From Mesorhizobium sp. Root552 (GTDB taxonomy: Bacteria > Pseudomonadota > Alphaproteobacteria > Rhizobiales > Rhizobiaceae): a DNA stretch of 64,000 nucleotides. Positions 51,589 to 60,481 of the stretch are shown here, piece after piece (the stretch's first letter is position 1; every line of letters begins with the position of its first letter). Below the pieces are notes generated by a model, which worked only from the letters and a program-made list of their open reading frames with translations, was not told the origin of the DNA and did no database searches. The stretch spans positions 1 to 64,000 of the forward strand of contig NZ_LMFV01000063.1 in assembly GCF_001427285.1 (NCBI RefSeq), given 5' to 3'. The position numbers and the translations under genes are program-made.

Positions 51589-52488
51589 ATGGACACACTG
51601 ACCCGCATGCGCGCTTTCATCGACGTGGTCGAGGCCGAGGGATTCTCAGCGGCCGCGCGCAAAATCGGCCGCTCCAAGGCGCTCTTGTCCAAATATGTAC
51701 GCGAATTGGAAGACGAACTCGGCGCCCTCCTGCTCAACCGCACAACGCGCCAATTCTCGCTCACCGAAGCCGGCCACACCTACTACCGCCGCGCCTCGGA
51801 AATCGTGCGCGAGGTCGATAGCCTCGCCGATGCCGTGCGCGAATCCTCCGGCGACGTGCGCGGTCGCATCAAGCTTTCGGCACCCCGCACATTTGCCGAC
51901 GCGCCGATCGGGCAGTCGCTCGTCGATTTCGCCAAGGAGCATCCCGACATCGTGCTGGAAATCGATCTCGACGACCGCTTCGTCGATCTGGTCGAAGAAG
52001 GTTTCGATCTCGCCATCCGCATTTCGCGTCTGGAAAGCTCCTCCCTGATCGCCAAGCGGCTGTCGCCCTTTTCGGTGCGCATCTGCGGATCGCCGGAGCT
52101 GATTGCCAAGCACGGCATGCCGACAAAGCCCCAGGATTTCGCTCGCCTGCCCTGCATTGTCGACACTAATGGCCGCTGGCTGTCCAACTGGCCATTCAAG
52201 GGCGACACGAGCGACACCATAAGTGTGTCCGTGTCCGGTCCGCTGGAAGTGAACAGCCCGATGGTCGCGCGCGCCGCAGCGGTTTCCGGCCTTGGTTTCG
52301 CAATCCTTCCAGATTTCATCGCTGCCCCGGAAATCATCGAAGGGCGTCTCGTTCCGGTCCTCGACGACCGCATCTTGCAAGGCGGCGGCATTTTCGCCGT
52401 ATATCCGCATCGCCGCTACCTGCCGGCAAAAGTACGCGTCTTTGTCGACTTCCTCGCCCAGTGGTTCAAGGCGCGCGAAGCTGCATAA
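51589..52488 (+). CDS. LysR-family transcriptional regulator
   Basis: The 299-residue regulator has an N-terminal winged helix-turn-helix (residues about 3-62, MRAFIDVVEAEGFSAAARKIGRSKALLSKYVRELEDELGALLLNRTTRQFSLTEAG) and a LysR substrate-binding domain (about 90-295). It belongs to the CrgA/YafC-like group by its GRIKLSAPRTFADAPIG start of the effector domain. Its position directly after the amidase suggests it controls that gene or is merely co-expressed with it. The effector is unknown. Confidence 0.93.
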   Translation: MDTLTRMRAFIDVVEAEGFSAAARKIGRSKALLSKYVRELEDELGALLLNRTTRQFSLTEAGHTYYRRASEIVREVDSLADAVRESSGDVRGRIKLSAPRTFADAPIGQSLVDFAKEHPDIVLEIDLDDRFVDLVEEGFDLAIRISRLESSSLIAKRLSPFSVRICGSPELIAKHGMPTKPQDFARLPCIVDTNGRWLSNWPFKGDTSDTISVSVSGPLEVNSPMVARAAAVSGLGFAILPDFIAAPEIIEGRLVPVLDDRILQGGGIFAVYPHRRYLPAKVRVFVDFLAQWFKAREAA

Positions 52489-52575
52489 CGTCGGCTATTC
52501 GCGGGCGGTCCCAATTTCGCCCGCTTTCTGATAACCCTCGGCGAATTGCGGCAATCGAGGGAATCGCGCCAGCCC

Positions 52576-53238
52576 ATGGCTTTGAAACGCAGACTTATTC
52601 GGCTCGGCTTGGCCTTGGCTGGTCTTGTCGCCGCGACGGCCCCGGCCAGCGTGCATCCTCACGTCTTCGCCGAGGCGCGGCTTGACGTCGTTCTCTCCCC
52701 CGATCACAAGTCGATCACCGCGCTGCGGCACCTGTGGCGTTTCGACGACCTTTTCTCCAGCACCGTCCTCATGGAGTTCGACAAGAACTCCGACCTCAAG
52801 CTGGATGACGCTGAACTCAAGGAAGTCTCGGACACGATCTTTACCTCGCTTGCCGAATACAACTACTTCCAGTTGGTGACGCTCGACGGCAAGGACGTGA
52901 AGATGAAGCCGCCAGCCGCGCTGATGGCGAACCTCGAGAACAACCAGTTGATCGTGCTTTTTGAATCCACGCCCGAGACGCCGATCCCGCTCTCCGGCAA
53001 GATCGACCTGGGCATCTACGATCCGACTTTCTATACCGCCATCGATTTCACCGAGGATGAGAACATGGCGGTCGAAGGCTTGCCCTCATCCTGCACCCGC
53101 ACCGTCATCCGCCCCGATCCGGACACGGCGATAGCCCAGAATCAGCAGACCCTGACCGACGCATTCTTCAACGACCCGACCGGCACGGACATGAGCAAGA
53201 TCTTCGCAACGAAGCTCGAACTCACTTGCCAGGCATAA
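52576..53238 (+). CDS. DUF1007 periplasmic protein of a nickel/cobalt system
   Basis: The 220-residue exported protein has a signal peptide (1-26, LVAATAPASVHPH cleaved near A-S-V). The DUF1007 hallmark HPHVFAEARLDVVLSPDHKSITALRHLWRFDDLFSS follows the cleavage site; the two histidines may bind metal. DUF1007 genes regularly precede RcnA/NicO-type nickel-cobalt transporters, as here, with 9 bp between them. ATG 52576 begins the signal peptide; the upstream ATG at 52546 is not needed. It probably hands metal to or from the transporter. Confidence 0.88.
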   Translation: MALKRRLIRLGLALAGLVAATAPASVHPHVFAEARLDVVLSPDHKSITALRHLWRFDDLFSSTVLMEFDKNSDLKLDDAELKEVSDTIFTSLAEYNYFQLVTLDGKDVKMKPPAALMANLENNQLIVLFESTPETPIPLSGKIDLGIYDPTFYTAIDFTEDENMAVEGLPSSCTRTVIRPDPDTAIAQNQQTLTDAFFNDPTGTDMSKIFATKLELTCQA

Positions 53239-53247
53239 GGTGGTTCC

Positions 53248-54318
53248 ATGAAAAAGACGCTCGTTCGCGCCACATTCGCTGCCATCGCTTTCGCCTATGT
53301 GGCGGCGCATCTCGTCGGGCACGCCCATGCGCAAAGCTCACTCGGCATCGGCACCAACGACGCCATCGCCCCTTCAACCGGCCTGTTCTCGCACTGGCTG
53401 GTCTGGATCAACCAGCATCAGCAGGCTTTCTACCGTTCGCTTTCCACCACGATGAAAGCGATGCGCGATGACGGCAGCAACATGTGGCTTCTCATCGGGC
53501 TCTCCTTTGCCTATGGCGTCTTCCATGCGGCAGGGCCAGGCCACGGCAAGGCGGTGATCTCGTCCTACATGGTGGCGAACGAAGTCGCGCTGAGGCGCGG
53601 CGTGATGCTGTCCTTCGTGTCCGCCTTCCTGCAGGCGCTGACGGCGATCGTCGTGATGCTGCTTGCGTGGTTCGTCCTGCGCGGCACCTCCGTCTCGATG
53701 ACGGACGCCGCATGGTTCCTTGAAATCGCCAGCTATGTCTTTGTGACGGCTTTCGGCGCCTGGCTGTTGTGGCATAAAGCCGGCCCGCTGCTGCGCCGTC
53801 TTGCCGGCGCCGGCCCCGCGCACAGCCTGTCGGCAGCGCATGCCCATGCCGCGCACGCCCACGACCATGCCCACGGCCACCATCATAGCCATGGGCATGA
53901 CCACGATCACGGACACCACCATCACCATCATGATGGCGAGGTCTGTGCGACCTGCGGCCATTCCCATGCACCGGATCCCGCCCTCCTCGCCGGCGAACGC
54001 TTCGATTGGCGCACCGCGTGGTCCGCTGTCGCAGCGGTCGGCATCAGGCCCTGTTCGGGCGCGCTGATCGTGCTTTCCTTCGCCTTGCTGAACGGCTTGT
54101 GGCTGGCAGGCATCCTCTCGGTGCTTGGCATGGCGCTCGGCACGGCGATCACCGTTTCGGTGTTGGCCACGCTTGCCGTCACCGCGAAGAACTGGGCCGT
54201 CATGCTGGCCGGCGACGGCAGGCTGGGCAACACCATCCACACCGTCATCGAGATCGGTGGCGCAGCTTTCGTTTTTCTGCTCGGTTTGCTGTTGCTGTCC
54301 GCAAGTCTCAGTGCCTGA
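53248..54318 (+). CDS. nickel/cobalt efflux transporter, RcnA/NicO family
   Basis: This 356-residue integral membrane protein has a signal-like N-terminus and about six hydrophobic segments. It has the family motif HAAGPGHGKAVISSY at 93-107 (His/Pro-Gly-His metal site) and GIRPCSGALIVLSF near 270. A cytoplasmic or periplasmic loop at about 191-240 is extremely His-rich (alternating His with Ala, Asp and Gly) and contains CATCGHSH, a likely metal buffer. Downstream lies a CDF exporter, so this is a metal-resistance group. Confidence 0.93.
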   Translation: MKKTLVRATFAAIAFAYVAAHLVGHAHAQSSLGIGTNDAIAPSTGLFSHWLVWINQHQQAFYRSLSTTMKAMRDDGSNMWLLIGLSFAYGVFHAAGPGHGKAVISSYMVANEVALRRGVMLSFVSAFLQALTAIVVMLLAWFVLRGTSVSMTDAAWFLEIASYVFVTAFGAWLLWHKAGPLLRRLAGAGPAHSLSAAHAHAAHAHDHAHGHHHSHGHDHDHGHHHHHHDGEVCATCGHSHAPDPALLAGERFDWRTAWSAVAAVGIRPCSGALIVLSFALLNGLWLAGILSVLGMALGTAITVSVLATLAVTAKNWAVMLAGDGRLGNTIHTVIEIGGAAFVFLLGLLLLSASLSA

Positions 54319-54326
54319 TGCCGGCG

Positions 54327-54536
54327 CTATTTGCTCCTTCTGCTTTGGCTGCGGCCGCGCAGCCAAAAGAGGACGAATAATGCCAGCAAGAATACCACTA
54401 TAACGGCAACCGCCAGCAGCGATGACCTGCTGCCTGCCGCGAGCATGATCGCCGGCAGGTAGTAGGTGAATAAGCTGAACACGCCGATGATCAACAGCGC
54501 GGCAATCGCCGCGTTCCTGGTCTCTCGATCCATCAT
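54327..54536 (-). CDS. small two-helix membrane protein of unknown function
   Basis: This protein of about 69 residues starts from ATG ATG at 54536/54533, preceded by CAGGA. Two hydrophobic helices (AAIAALLIIGVFSLFTYYLPAIML and LLAVAVIVVFLLALFVLFWL) are followed by a basic tail (RGRSQSRRSK). I do not recognise it. It lies between the nickel/cobalt exporter and the CDF gene, 43 bp downstream of the latter on the same strand, and may be co-expressed with it. Confidence 0.6.
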   Translation of the reverse strand: MMDRETRNAAIAALLIIGVFSLFTYYLPAIMLAAGSRSSLLAVAVIVVFLLALFVLFWLRGRSQSRRSK

Positions 54537-54578
54537 CAAATCCTGGGTTCGAATAATGTGAGCGCTGCTGCCCGCCAA

Positions 54579-55562
54579 TCAGTGATAGTGACGGTGGTTT
54601 GGCACGTTCTCATGCGAATGGCCATGCTCGTCGTGGCTATCGGCACAATGATCGAACTCCGGTTCGACCGTCGCATGGGTAATGTCATGCTTCGTGGCAA
54701 GGCGCTTCTTGATGGCGCTGATTGCGGCATGCGCATCAACGCCCTTGTCAAGGCAAGCATGCAGCGTTGCCATGTTCTTGGCTCCGTCGAGCGACCACAC
54801 ATGCATGTGATGAACCTCGCGTAACCCGGCAATGCTCTTCACCAGGTCGCCTGCAATGACATCGCGATCGAGCGCTGCCGGCGTGCCTTCAAGAAGCAGG
54901 TGAGCCGCCTCGCGCATCAGCCTCCACGCCGTCGACAGGATGATGACTGCCACGAAGACGGACAGGATCGGATCTATCGGCGTCCAACCCGTTGCGATTA
55001 TCACAAGTGCCGCAGCGATGGCCGCAACAGAACCTAGCAGATCGCCCATCACGTGAAGGATCGCGCCGCGCATGTTGAGGCTGTCGCGGTCGCCGCCATG
55101 CAGGATCAGGAATCCAGCAATGTTTACGAGCAATCCCAGCCCGGCAATCACCAGCATCGGGCCACCCAGCACCGGTGGCGGGTCCATGAAACGTTGCCAG
55201 GCTTCGTAGACGATCCAGAGCGCGATGACGAAGATGGCGATGCCGTTGGTATAGGCGACAAGCGTCTTGACCCGACCGAAACCATAGGTCAGTTGCCCAG
55301 TAGCTGGCCGTTCCGCAAGGTGAAACGCATACCAGGCGAGGCTTAGCGCCAGTGTGTCGGTGAGCATATGACCGGCATCGGCAAGCAATGCCAATGAGTT
55401 GGTGAACCACCCGCCCAACGCCTCGGCGATCATGAAACCGCCAGTCAGGCCGGCCGCGATCAGAACCCGCTTCTTGTCAGTCGAACCATGTACATGCGCA
55501 CCAGCACCATGGCTGTGTCCATGTTCGTGCGAACCGTGATCGTCAGAGTGGGCATGCGCCAT
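54579..55562 (-). CDS. cation diffusion facilitator (zinc/cobalt efflux, ZitB/CzcD-like)
   Basis: This 327-residue CDF transporter exports divalent metals (Zn, Co, Cd) in exchange for protons. Its His-rich ends (MAHAHSDDHGSHEHGHSHGAGAHVHG and DEHGHSHENVPNHRHYH) flank six membrane helices. The transport site is visible as LLADAGHMLTDTLAL and MRGAILHVMGDLLGS (HxxxD pairs in helices 2 and 5). ATG 55562 follows AAAGG; the longer frame to 55877 runs into the next gene's 3' end. The neighbouring RcnA-like gene points to shared metal defence. Confidence 0.94.
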   Translation of the reverse strand: MAHAHSDDHGSHEHGHSHGAGAHVHGSTDKKRVLIAAGLTGGFMIAEALGGWFTNSLALLADAGHMLTDTLALSLAWYAFHLAERPATGQLTYGFGRVKTLVAYTNGIAIFVIALWIVYEAWQRFMDPPPVLGGPMLVIAGLGLLVNIAGFLILHGGDRDSLNMRGAILHVMGDLLGSVAAIAAALVIIATGWTPIDPILSVFVAVIILSTAWRLMREAAHLLLEGTPAALDRDVIAGDLVKSIAGLREVHHMHVWSLDGAKNMATLHACLDKGVDAHAAISAIKKRLATKHDITHATVEPEFDHCADSHDEHGHSHENVPNHRHYH

Positions 55563-55602
55563 GGCACAGCCTTTCGCGTAACAAAATAACCTTACGCGCC
55601 AA

Positions 55603-56289
55603 TCACTTACGGAAATCTTCGAGGCGCTTTTTCTGCACTCCATCCCTATCAAAGTTGTCGGGATCGAGCCAGCCCTCGTAGGCCTTCTTGAGCGAGGGCC
55701 ATTCCTTGTCGATGATCGAATACCAAGCGGTATCGCGATTTGCGCCCTTGGCAACCATGTGTTGCCGGAAAATTCCCTCGAACTTGAAGCCAAACCGTTC
55801 GGCAGCCCGTTTCGACGGTGCGTTGTCGTTGTGGCACTTCCATTCGTAACGCCGATAGCCGAGTTCATCGAACACATATTGGGTGAACAGGAACTGCGCT
55901 TCCGTCGCCGCCGGCTTCCTGGATATCAAAGGACCCCAATAGATGCTGCCGATCTCGATGACACCGTGGTTAGGCTCAATGCGCATCAGCGTCTGGCGTC
56001 CCGCGACCTTGCTAGTCGCAATATCAATCACAGCGAAATAGAGCGGATCCTGGCTTGCAGCTACTTTTTCCAGCCAAGTCTGGAATTCCGCACGCGTTTG
56101 TGGAGGGTTCTCGAAAAGCCAGGCGAAGCGCCCATCTGCGTCGACCACTGTGGAAGCATCGAAAAGGCCATCGCCATGCCTCGCTGCGTCCAGAGGCTCC
56201 AGCCTTACATAGCGACCTTCCAGAACCTTTCTTTCCGGGCGCGGACGTGGCTGCCAGTTTTTCAGATCGTCGGACACGTGACACTCCAA
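55603..56289 (-). CDS. GNAT acetyltransferase (RimJ/RimL-like)
   Basis: This 228-residue acetyltransferase of the RimJ/RimL type has LEGRYVRLEPLDAARHGDGLFDA near the start and the acceptor/CoA core EAQFLFTQYVFDELGYRRYEWKCHNDNAPSKRAAERFGFKFEGIFRQHM, which is characteristic. Such proteins often acetylate small substrates or ribosomal proteins; the substrate is unknown. ATG 56289 is used; a GTG four codons on (VSDDLKNW) is possible. Confidence 0.9.
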   Translation of the reverse strand: MECHVSDDLKNWQPRPRPERKVLEGRYVRLEPLDAARHGDGLFDASTVVDADGRFAWLFENPPQTRAEFQTWLEKVAASQDPLYFAVIDIATSKVAGRQTLMRIEPNHGVIEIGSIYWGPLISRKPAATEAQFLFTQYVFDELGYRRYEWKCHNDNAPSKRAAERFGFKFEGIFRQHMVAKGANRDTAWYSIIDKEWPSLKKAYEGWLDPDNFDRDGVQKKRLEDFRK

Positions 56290-56358
56290 TCCATTGACTT
56301 TGGGCGGACACGCTCACAAGAAAGTGACCGCTTCGAAAGAACCACAGGAACCCGGAAA

Positions 56359-57546
56359 ATGCTCCACACCATTTCGGCTTTCGACCGCCTTGGCGAAGAA
56401 AACGCCTTCGCCGTTCTGGCGCGGGCGACCGCCCTTGCTCACGAGGGCCGCGACATCGTTAATCTCGGTATCGGCCAGCCCGATTTCCAAACCCCGCCAC
56501 ATATTGTCGAAGCAGCGATCAAAGCACTGCGCGATGGTCACCATGGCTACACGCCGGCTACCGGCCTTTTGGCCGTGCGTGAAGCAGTCGCACGCCGCAC
56601 GCTGACTACCACCGGCGTCGAGGTCTCACCTGAAACGGTGATGATCCTGCCGGGCGGCAAACCGACCATGTTCGCAGCCATCTTGATGTTCGGCGAACCG
56701 GGCGCGGAAATCCTCTATCCTGACCCCGGCTTTCCGATCTACCGCTCGATGATCGAATTCACCGGCGCAAAACCGATCCCGGTGCCGATTCGTGAGGAAA
56801 ACGGGTTTTCCTTCTCCGCCGAAGAAACGCTGGCGCTGATCAACTCCAGAACCCGTTTGCTTATCCTTAATTCACCGGCGAATCCGACCGGCGGCGTCAC
56901 ACCACGGTCCGAGATCGAAAAGCTGGTGAAAGGACTTCAGGCGCATCCCGACGTCGCCATAATGTCAGACGAGATCTACGACGTCATGACCTATGACGGC
57001 GAGACGCACTGCTCGCTGCTGCAGTTTCCCGAAATTCGCGACAGGCTCATCGTACTGAACGGGTGGTCGAAGACCTGGGCGATGACCGGCTGGCGTATGG
57101 GCTGGTCGATCTGGCCGAATGGCGACAAGGGCGCGCATCTCTATGACAAGGTTCGCAAGCTGGCGGTCAACTGCTGGTCGTGCGTCAACGCGCCCAGCCA
57201 ATACGCCGGCATTGCCGCAATTGATGGTCCGCAGGACGACGCCGACAAGATGATGCGCGCCTTCGACCGCCGCCGCAAACTTGTTGTCGAAGGACTGAAT
57301 GTCCTTCCTGGCGTTTCCTGCATCACGCCAAAGGGTGCCTTCTATGCGTTTCCAAACATCTCAGGCACAGGTTGGAAAGCCAAGAAACTCGCTTCGGCCC
57401 TGCTCGAAGAAGCCGGTGTTGCACTGATTGGCGGCCCCGATTTCGGCGTTCTGGGCGAAGGCTACATGCGTTTGTCCTACGCCAACTCGGAAGAGAACAT
57501 TCTCCGTGCGCTGGAGAGGATCGAAGCTTTCCTGAAGTCGAAGTAA
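56359..57546 (+). CDS. PLP-dependent aminotransferase, class I/II
   Basis: This 395-residue aminotransferase of the AspC/AAT-like type has LGIGQPDF at 36-43, the NSPANPTGG loop at 171-179, SDEIYDVM with the PLP-ring aspartate D204, and the Schiff-base lysine K238 in NGWSKTWAMTGWRMGW. A conserved Arg near the C-terminus (GYMRLSYANSEENI) binds the substrate carboxylate. ATG 56359 has AGGAACCCGGAAA upstream; the much longer frame from 55759 overlaps the opposing acetyltransferase and is rejected. The exact amino donor is unknown. Confidence 0.94.
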   Translation: MLHTISAFDRLGEENAFAVLARATALAHEGRDIVNLGIGQPDFQTPPHIVEAAIKALRDGHHGYTPATGLLAVREAVARRTLTTTGVEVSPETVMILPGGKPTMFAAILMFGEPGAEILYPDPGFPIYRSMIEFTGAKPIPVPIREENGFSFSAEETLALINSRTRLLILNSPANPTGGVTPRSEIEKLVKGLQAHPDVAIMSDEIYDVMTYDGETHCSLLQFPEIRDRLIVLNGWSKTWAMTGWRMGWSIWPNGDKGAHLYDKVRKLAVNCWSCVNAPSQYAGIAAIDGPQDDADKMMRAFDRRRKLVVEGLNVLPGVSCITPKGAFYAFPNISGTGWKAKKLASALLEEAGVALIGGPDFGVLGEGYMRLSYANSEENILRALERIEAFLKSK

Positions 57547-57559
57547 CCGTGGGGTCGGT

Positions 57560-58315
57560 CTACCCTCGCCCGACGTAAGGCATCTTGGTGGCCATTACGG
57601 TCATGAACAACACGTTGGAGTCGAGCGGCAGGCCAGCCATGTAGACCACGGCCTCGGCTACGCGACTGACGTCCATGACCGCTTCAGCGGCGATCGTGCC
57701 ATTGGCTTGCGGAACGCCAACCGCCATTGGCGCTGCCATCTCCGTCAGGGCGTTGCCGATATCGATCTGGCCACAGGCGATGTCGAAAGGCCGCCCGTCG
57801 AGCGCGAGTGTCTTCGTCAGGCCGGTGATGGCATGTTTGGTCGTTGTATAGGGAACCGAGCCTGGGCGAGGCGCATGCGCCGACACAGAGCCATTGTTGA
57901 TGATGCGCCCGCCCACCGGGTTTTGCCGACGCATAGTACGAAAAGCAGCTCGCGCGCAGAGAAATGAACCGGTGAGATTGACCGCCAGCACATCATCCCA
58001 CGCATCGACCGGGATTTCATCGATAGTTGTTGATTTGTAGGCAATGCCTGCATTGTTGAACAGAAGATCGACCCGGCCAAACGTCTTTACTGTCTCTTCA
58101 AACAGATGATCGACCTGATCAGGGTTAGTGATGTCGCAGGATATGGCCAGCGCCCGCGCCTGCTTTTGACCTGCTTCCGACACGGCGGCATCAAGCAATT
58201 CCTTACGACGGCCGCAGAAAACTGTATTCCAGCCAGCCTCAAGCAGCGCCTGGGCGACGCTTTTGCCAATGCCGGTCCCGGCACCGGTTACGATTGCAGT
58301 TCCCTTGATAGCCAT
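57560..58315 (-). CDS. short-chain dehydrogenase/reductase
   Basis: The 251-residue SDR has the NAD(P)-binding TGAGTGIG at 10-17, the LFNNAG motif and INNGSVSAHAPRPGSVPYTTTKHAITG with the catalytic Ser and Tyr-x-x-x-Lys. ATG 58315 has an excellent GGAGGAAAAGGC leader; the frame extending to 58345 is not needed. The Arg in CGRRKELLDAAV suggests NADP preference. The substrate is unknown. It is convergent with the aminotransferase. Confidence 0.94.
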   Translation of the reverse strand: MAIKGTAIVTGAGTGIGKSVAQALLEAGWNTVFCGRRKELLDAAVSEAGQKQARALAISCDITNPDQVDHLFEETVKTFGRVDLLFNNAGIAYKSTTIDEIPVDAWDDVLAVNLTGSFLCARAAFRTMRRQNPVGGRIINNGSVSAHAPRPGSVPYTTTKHAITGLTKTLALDGRPFDIACGQIDIGNALTEMAAPMAVGVPQANGTIAAEAVMDVSRVAEAVVYMAGLPLDSNVLFMTVMATKMPYVGRG

Positions 58316-58450
58316 GCCTTTTCCTCCGCCGAACGTGCATCGCAAATGGCAGGGCGCATATCAAGCTACAGAACGAGATTGAAAGCAGCATCGGAGTGCC
58401 GGGGGGCTTCACCCGGCGAAGGCAAAAAAGGCCCTGCGGGCACGAAAAAA

Positions 58451-58472
58451 GGGCGGTCATTGGCGACCGCCC
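58451..58472 (-). terminator. terminator of the DUF533 gene (minus strand)
   Basis: GGGCGGTC (58451-58458) and GACCGCCC (58465-58472) form a perfect 8-bp stem with a 6-base loop. On the minus strand the stem is followed by six T (58450-58445). It lies about 107 bases after the stop of the DUF533 gene. The rest of 58316-58578 holds no gene. Confidence 0.8.
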
Positions 58473-58578
58473 CTGATCTGGGCCACGCTCGGGAGGAGGA
58501 AAGCGGGTCCGACTGACGAAAATGATGCGCTCGTTGAATTAACAGAAGCCTAAGCCGTCAGCCTTGGCCGCAAAGCAC

Positions 58579-59319
58579 TCACCAAGGTGATTTCGGATTG
58601 GACGCCTGCGCTGGAACCGGTGCCTTTGCGACACTGACTGTCGCCTCGACGTGCTCGACCAATGCGTCCGGCAACCCCAGCCGTCCGGCCAGCAGATCCA
58701 GATAGCCCCGCTCCGCACGTGTATCAGGGTCGATGGCCAGGCGCGATGCCGTGTAAAGCTCGACCTTCTGTGCGTCCGTTTGCGCAGCTGCGACCAATAC
58801 ATCCAGGTCCAGCGGAGCATCCAATTCGGCCTTCAGGAAGGCTTCGGCATCTGCATCCAAGCCCGCAAGGCTTAGCTTGTTGCCGATCTTGCGGCGCTCG
58901 TCGTCATCGATGCGTCCATCTGCCTTCGCAGCGGCGATCATTGCCCGAACAAGTGTGGAGGCGAACTCGGATTCACCCTGCGGTGCTTGGGAAGGATGGA
59001 AAGCGGTATCTGCGGGGGGCGGGAGCAATTCCGGTTGCCCCGCACTTGTGGTCTCGGCAGGAGCCTTGCCGTTCTGGTAGTTTTGATAGGCCTTGTAGGC
59101 GAGACCGCCGATTGCAGCGAGGCCGCCAAGCTTAAGCGCGGTGCCTGTAACCTGCCGGCCGGCACCCGTGCCAAGCAGAACCGCAGCGAGAGCGCCCGCC
59201 GCCAGCGGATTATCCTTCGCCATCTGCACGGCCTGCCCCGCCTTGTCCCGTACGGTGGAACCAGTTCCCGGAACCTGTGAACCCAGCAGATCGTCGAGCA
59301 GTTTCTTGGGGTCGAACAT
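58579..59319 (-). CDS. DUF533 (YebE-like) membrane protein with TerB-like domain
   Basis: The 246-residue protein begins MFDPKKLLDDLLG. A Gly/Ala-rich hydrophobic segment (about 38-75, AAGALAAVLLGTGAGRQVTGTALKLGGLAAIGGLAYKAY) may enter the membrane. A C-terminal TerB-like helical domain (about 115-220) has VRAMIAAAKADGRIDDDERRKIGNKL, whose acidic residues can bind metal. ATG 59319 sits 5 bases after GGAGG. DUF533 proteins are widespread and of unknown function. Confidence 0.9.
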   Translation of the reverse strand: MFDPKKLLDDLLGSQVPGTGSTVRDKAGQAVQMAKDNPLAAGALAAVLLGTGAGRQVTGTALKLGGLAAIGGLAYKAYQNYQNGKAPAETTSAGQPELLPPPADTAFHPSQAPQGESEFASTLVRAMIAAAKADGRIDDDERRKIGNKLSLAGLDADAEAFLKAELDAPLDLDVLVAAAQTDAQKVELYTASRLAIDPDTRAERGYLDLLAGRLGLPDALVEHVEATVSVAKAPVPAQASNPKSPW

Positions 59320-59436
59320 CAGCACCTCCGCAGTTGGCCCGGCTGGGCACGTTTCCTGTGTCGGTGAGGTAGGCGTCGAACCTTGGCATTACAATGACGG
59401 AACGACGTTTTGCCCGTTTGGCGCTCCGGCCAAAAT

Positions 59437-60363
59437 TCAGCTGCCGATATGGCCCCTGCCCCGGCTTTCGGCCAACTGGACCTGACGCTGCCGTTCAGCA
59501 TAGCGTGCCCGATCAGAGTCCGAGCGCTGATCATGGCAATAAGAGCATGAAATGCCTGCTTCGTACTTGGGCGATGCGATGTCCCTCGCCGTCAGTGGGT
59601 GGCGACAGGCCCTGCATAGCTCCGCCTCGCCCTCCTCCAACCCGTGCGACACAGAGACACGTTCGTCGAAAACAAAGCACTCGCCCTGCCACCGGCTCTC
59701 GGCTTCAGGCACTTGCTCGAGATATTTGAGGATGCCACCCCTGAGATGGAATACATCCTCGAACCCCAGCGACTTCACGAATGCGGTCGCCTTCTCACAG
59801 CGGATGCCACCGGTGCAGAACATTGCGATCTTCTTGTTCTCAAGATCGGCGCGATGTTCCTCGATCCAGCGGGGAAATTCGCGGAAACTTGAGGTATGCG
59901 GATCGACGGCGCCTTCAAAACTCCCGAGCGCCACCTCATAGTCGTTACGCGTGTCGATCAGGATCGTATCGGGATCGGAAATCAGCGCGTTCCAGTCACC
60001 AGCTTCCACATAGGTACCGACACTCCGGATCGGATCGACATCGTTGACGCCCATGGTGACGATCTCACGCTTGAGACGCACCTTCATACGGTGGAACGGC
60101 ATTGCCGCTGCATGGCTATGCTTCACTTCCAGCCCGGAAAACTCGGGGATCGATTGAAGATGCGCAATCAGCTCTTCAATTGCGGCCCCGCCGCCTGCGA
60201 CCGTTCCATTGATACCCTCGCGCGCCAGTAGAAGCGTACCCTTGATGCCGCGCGCGCAGCAGAATTCGGCCAGCGGCGTGCGCAAGCTTTCGAAGCGCTC
60301 CAACCGGCAAAATCGGTAAAGTGCGGCAACACGGAACGGCTCTTGCACGGTCTTTTCGTTCAT
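59437..60363 (-). CDS. trhO: tRNA U34 hydroxylase TrhO (rhodanese domain, YceA family)
   Basis: TrhO performs oxygen-dependent 5-hydroxylation of uridine 34 in tRNA. The 308-residue protein has the N-terminal domain with LLAREGINGTVAG and a rhodanese domain (about 120-215). The catalytic C183 lies in MFCTGGIRCEKA and a second conserved cysteine is C189. The Cys-rich tail has CRACRHPL and CSYCHDQ. It is divergent from the muramidase gene. Confidence 0.92.
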   Translation of the reverse strand: MNEKTVQEPFRVAALYRFCRLERFESLRTPLAEFCCARGIKGTLLLAREGINGTVAGGGAAIEELIAHLQSIPEFSGLEVKHSHAAAMPFHRMKVRLKREIVTMGVNDVDPIRSVGTYVEAGDWNALISDPDTILIDTRNDYEVALGSFEGAVDPHTSSFREFPRWIEEHRADLENKKIAMFCTGGIRCEKATAFVKSLGFEDVFHLRGGILKYLEQVPEAESRWQGECFVFDERVSVSHGLEEGEAELCRACRHPLTARDIASPKYEAGISCSYCHDQRSDSDRARYAERQRQVQLAESRGRGHIGS

Positions 60364-60481
60364 GATGAGTGCCCGTATCGTTTCACAGGCGTGGATTCAA
60401 GCCGCAGATTTTTGTTCGGGATGCGCACGTCCCCATGGTTTGCGCAACACTGGCCGAGCCAACAGGAGATTCAGGGCCACC

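Noticed and set aside
55759..56358. N-terminal extension of the aminotransferase to 55759
   Set aside because: It overlaps the opposing acetyltransferase gene completely; ATG 56359 has a ribosome-binding site and begins the conserved protein.
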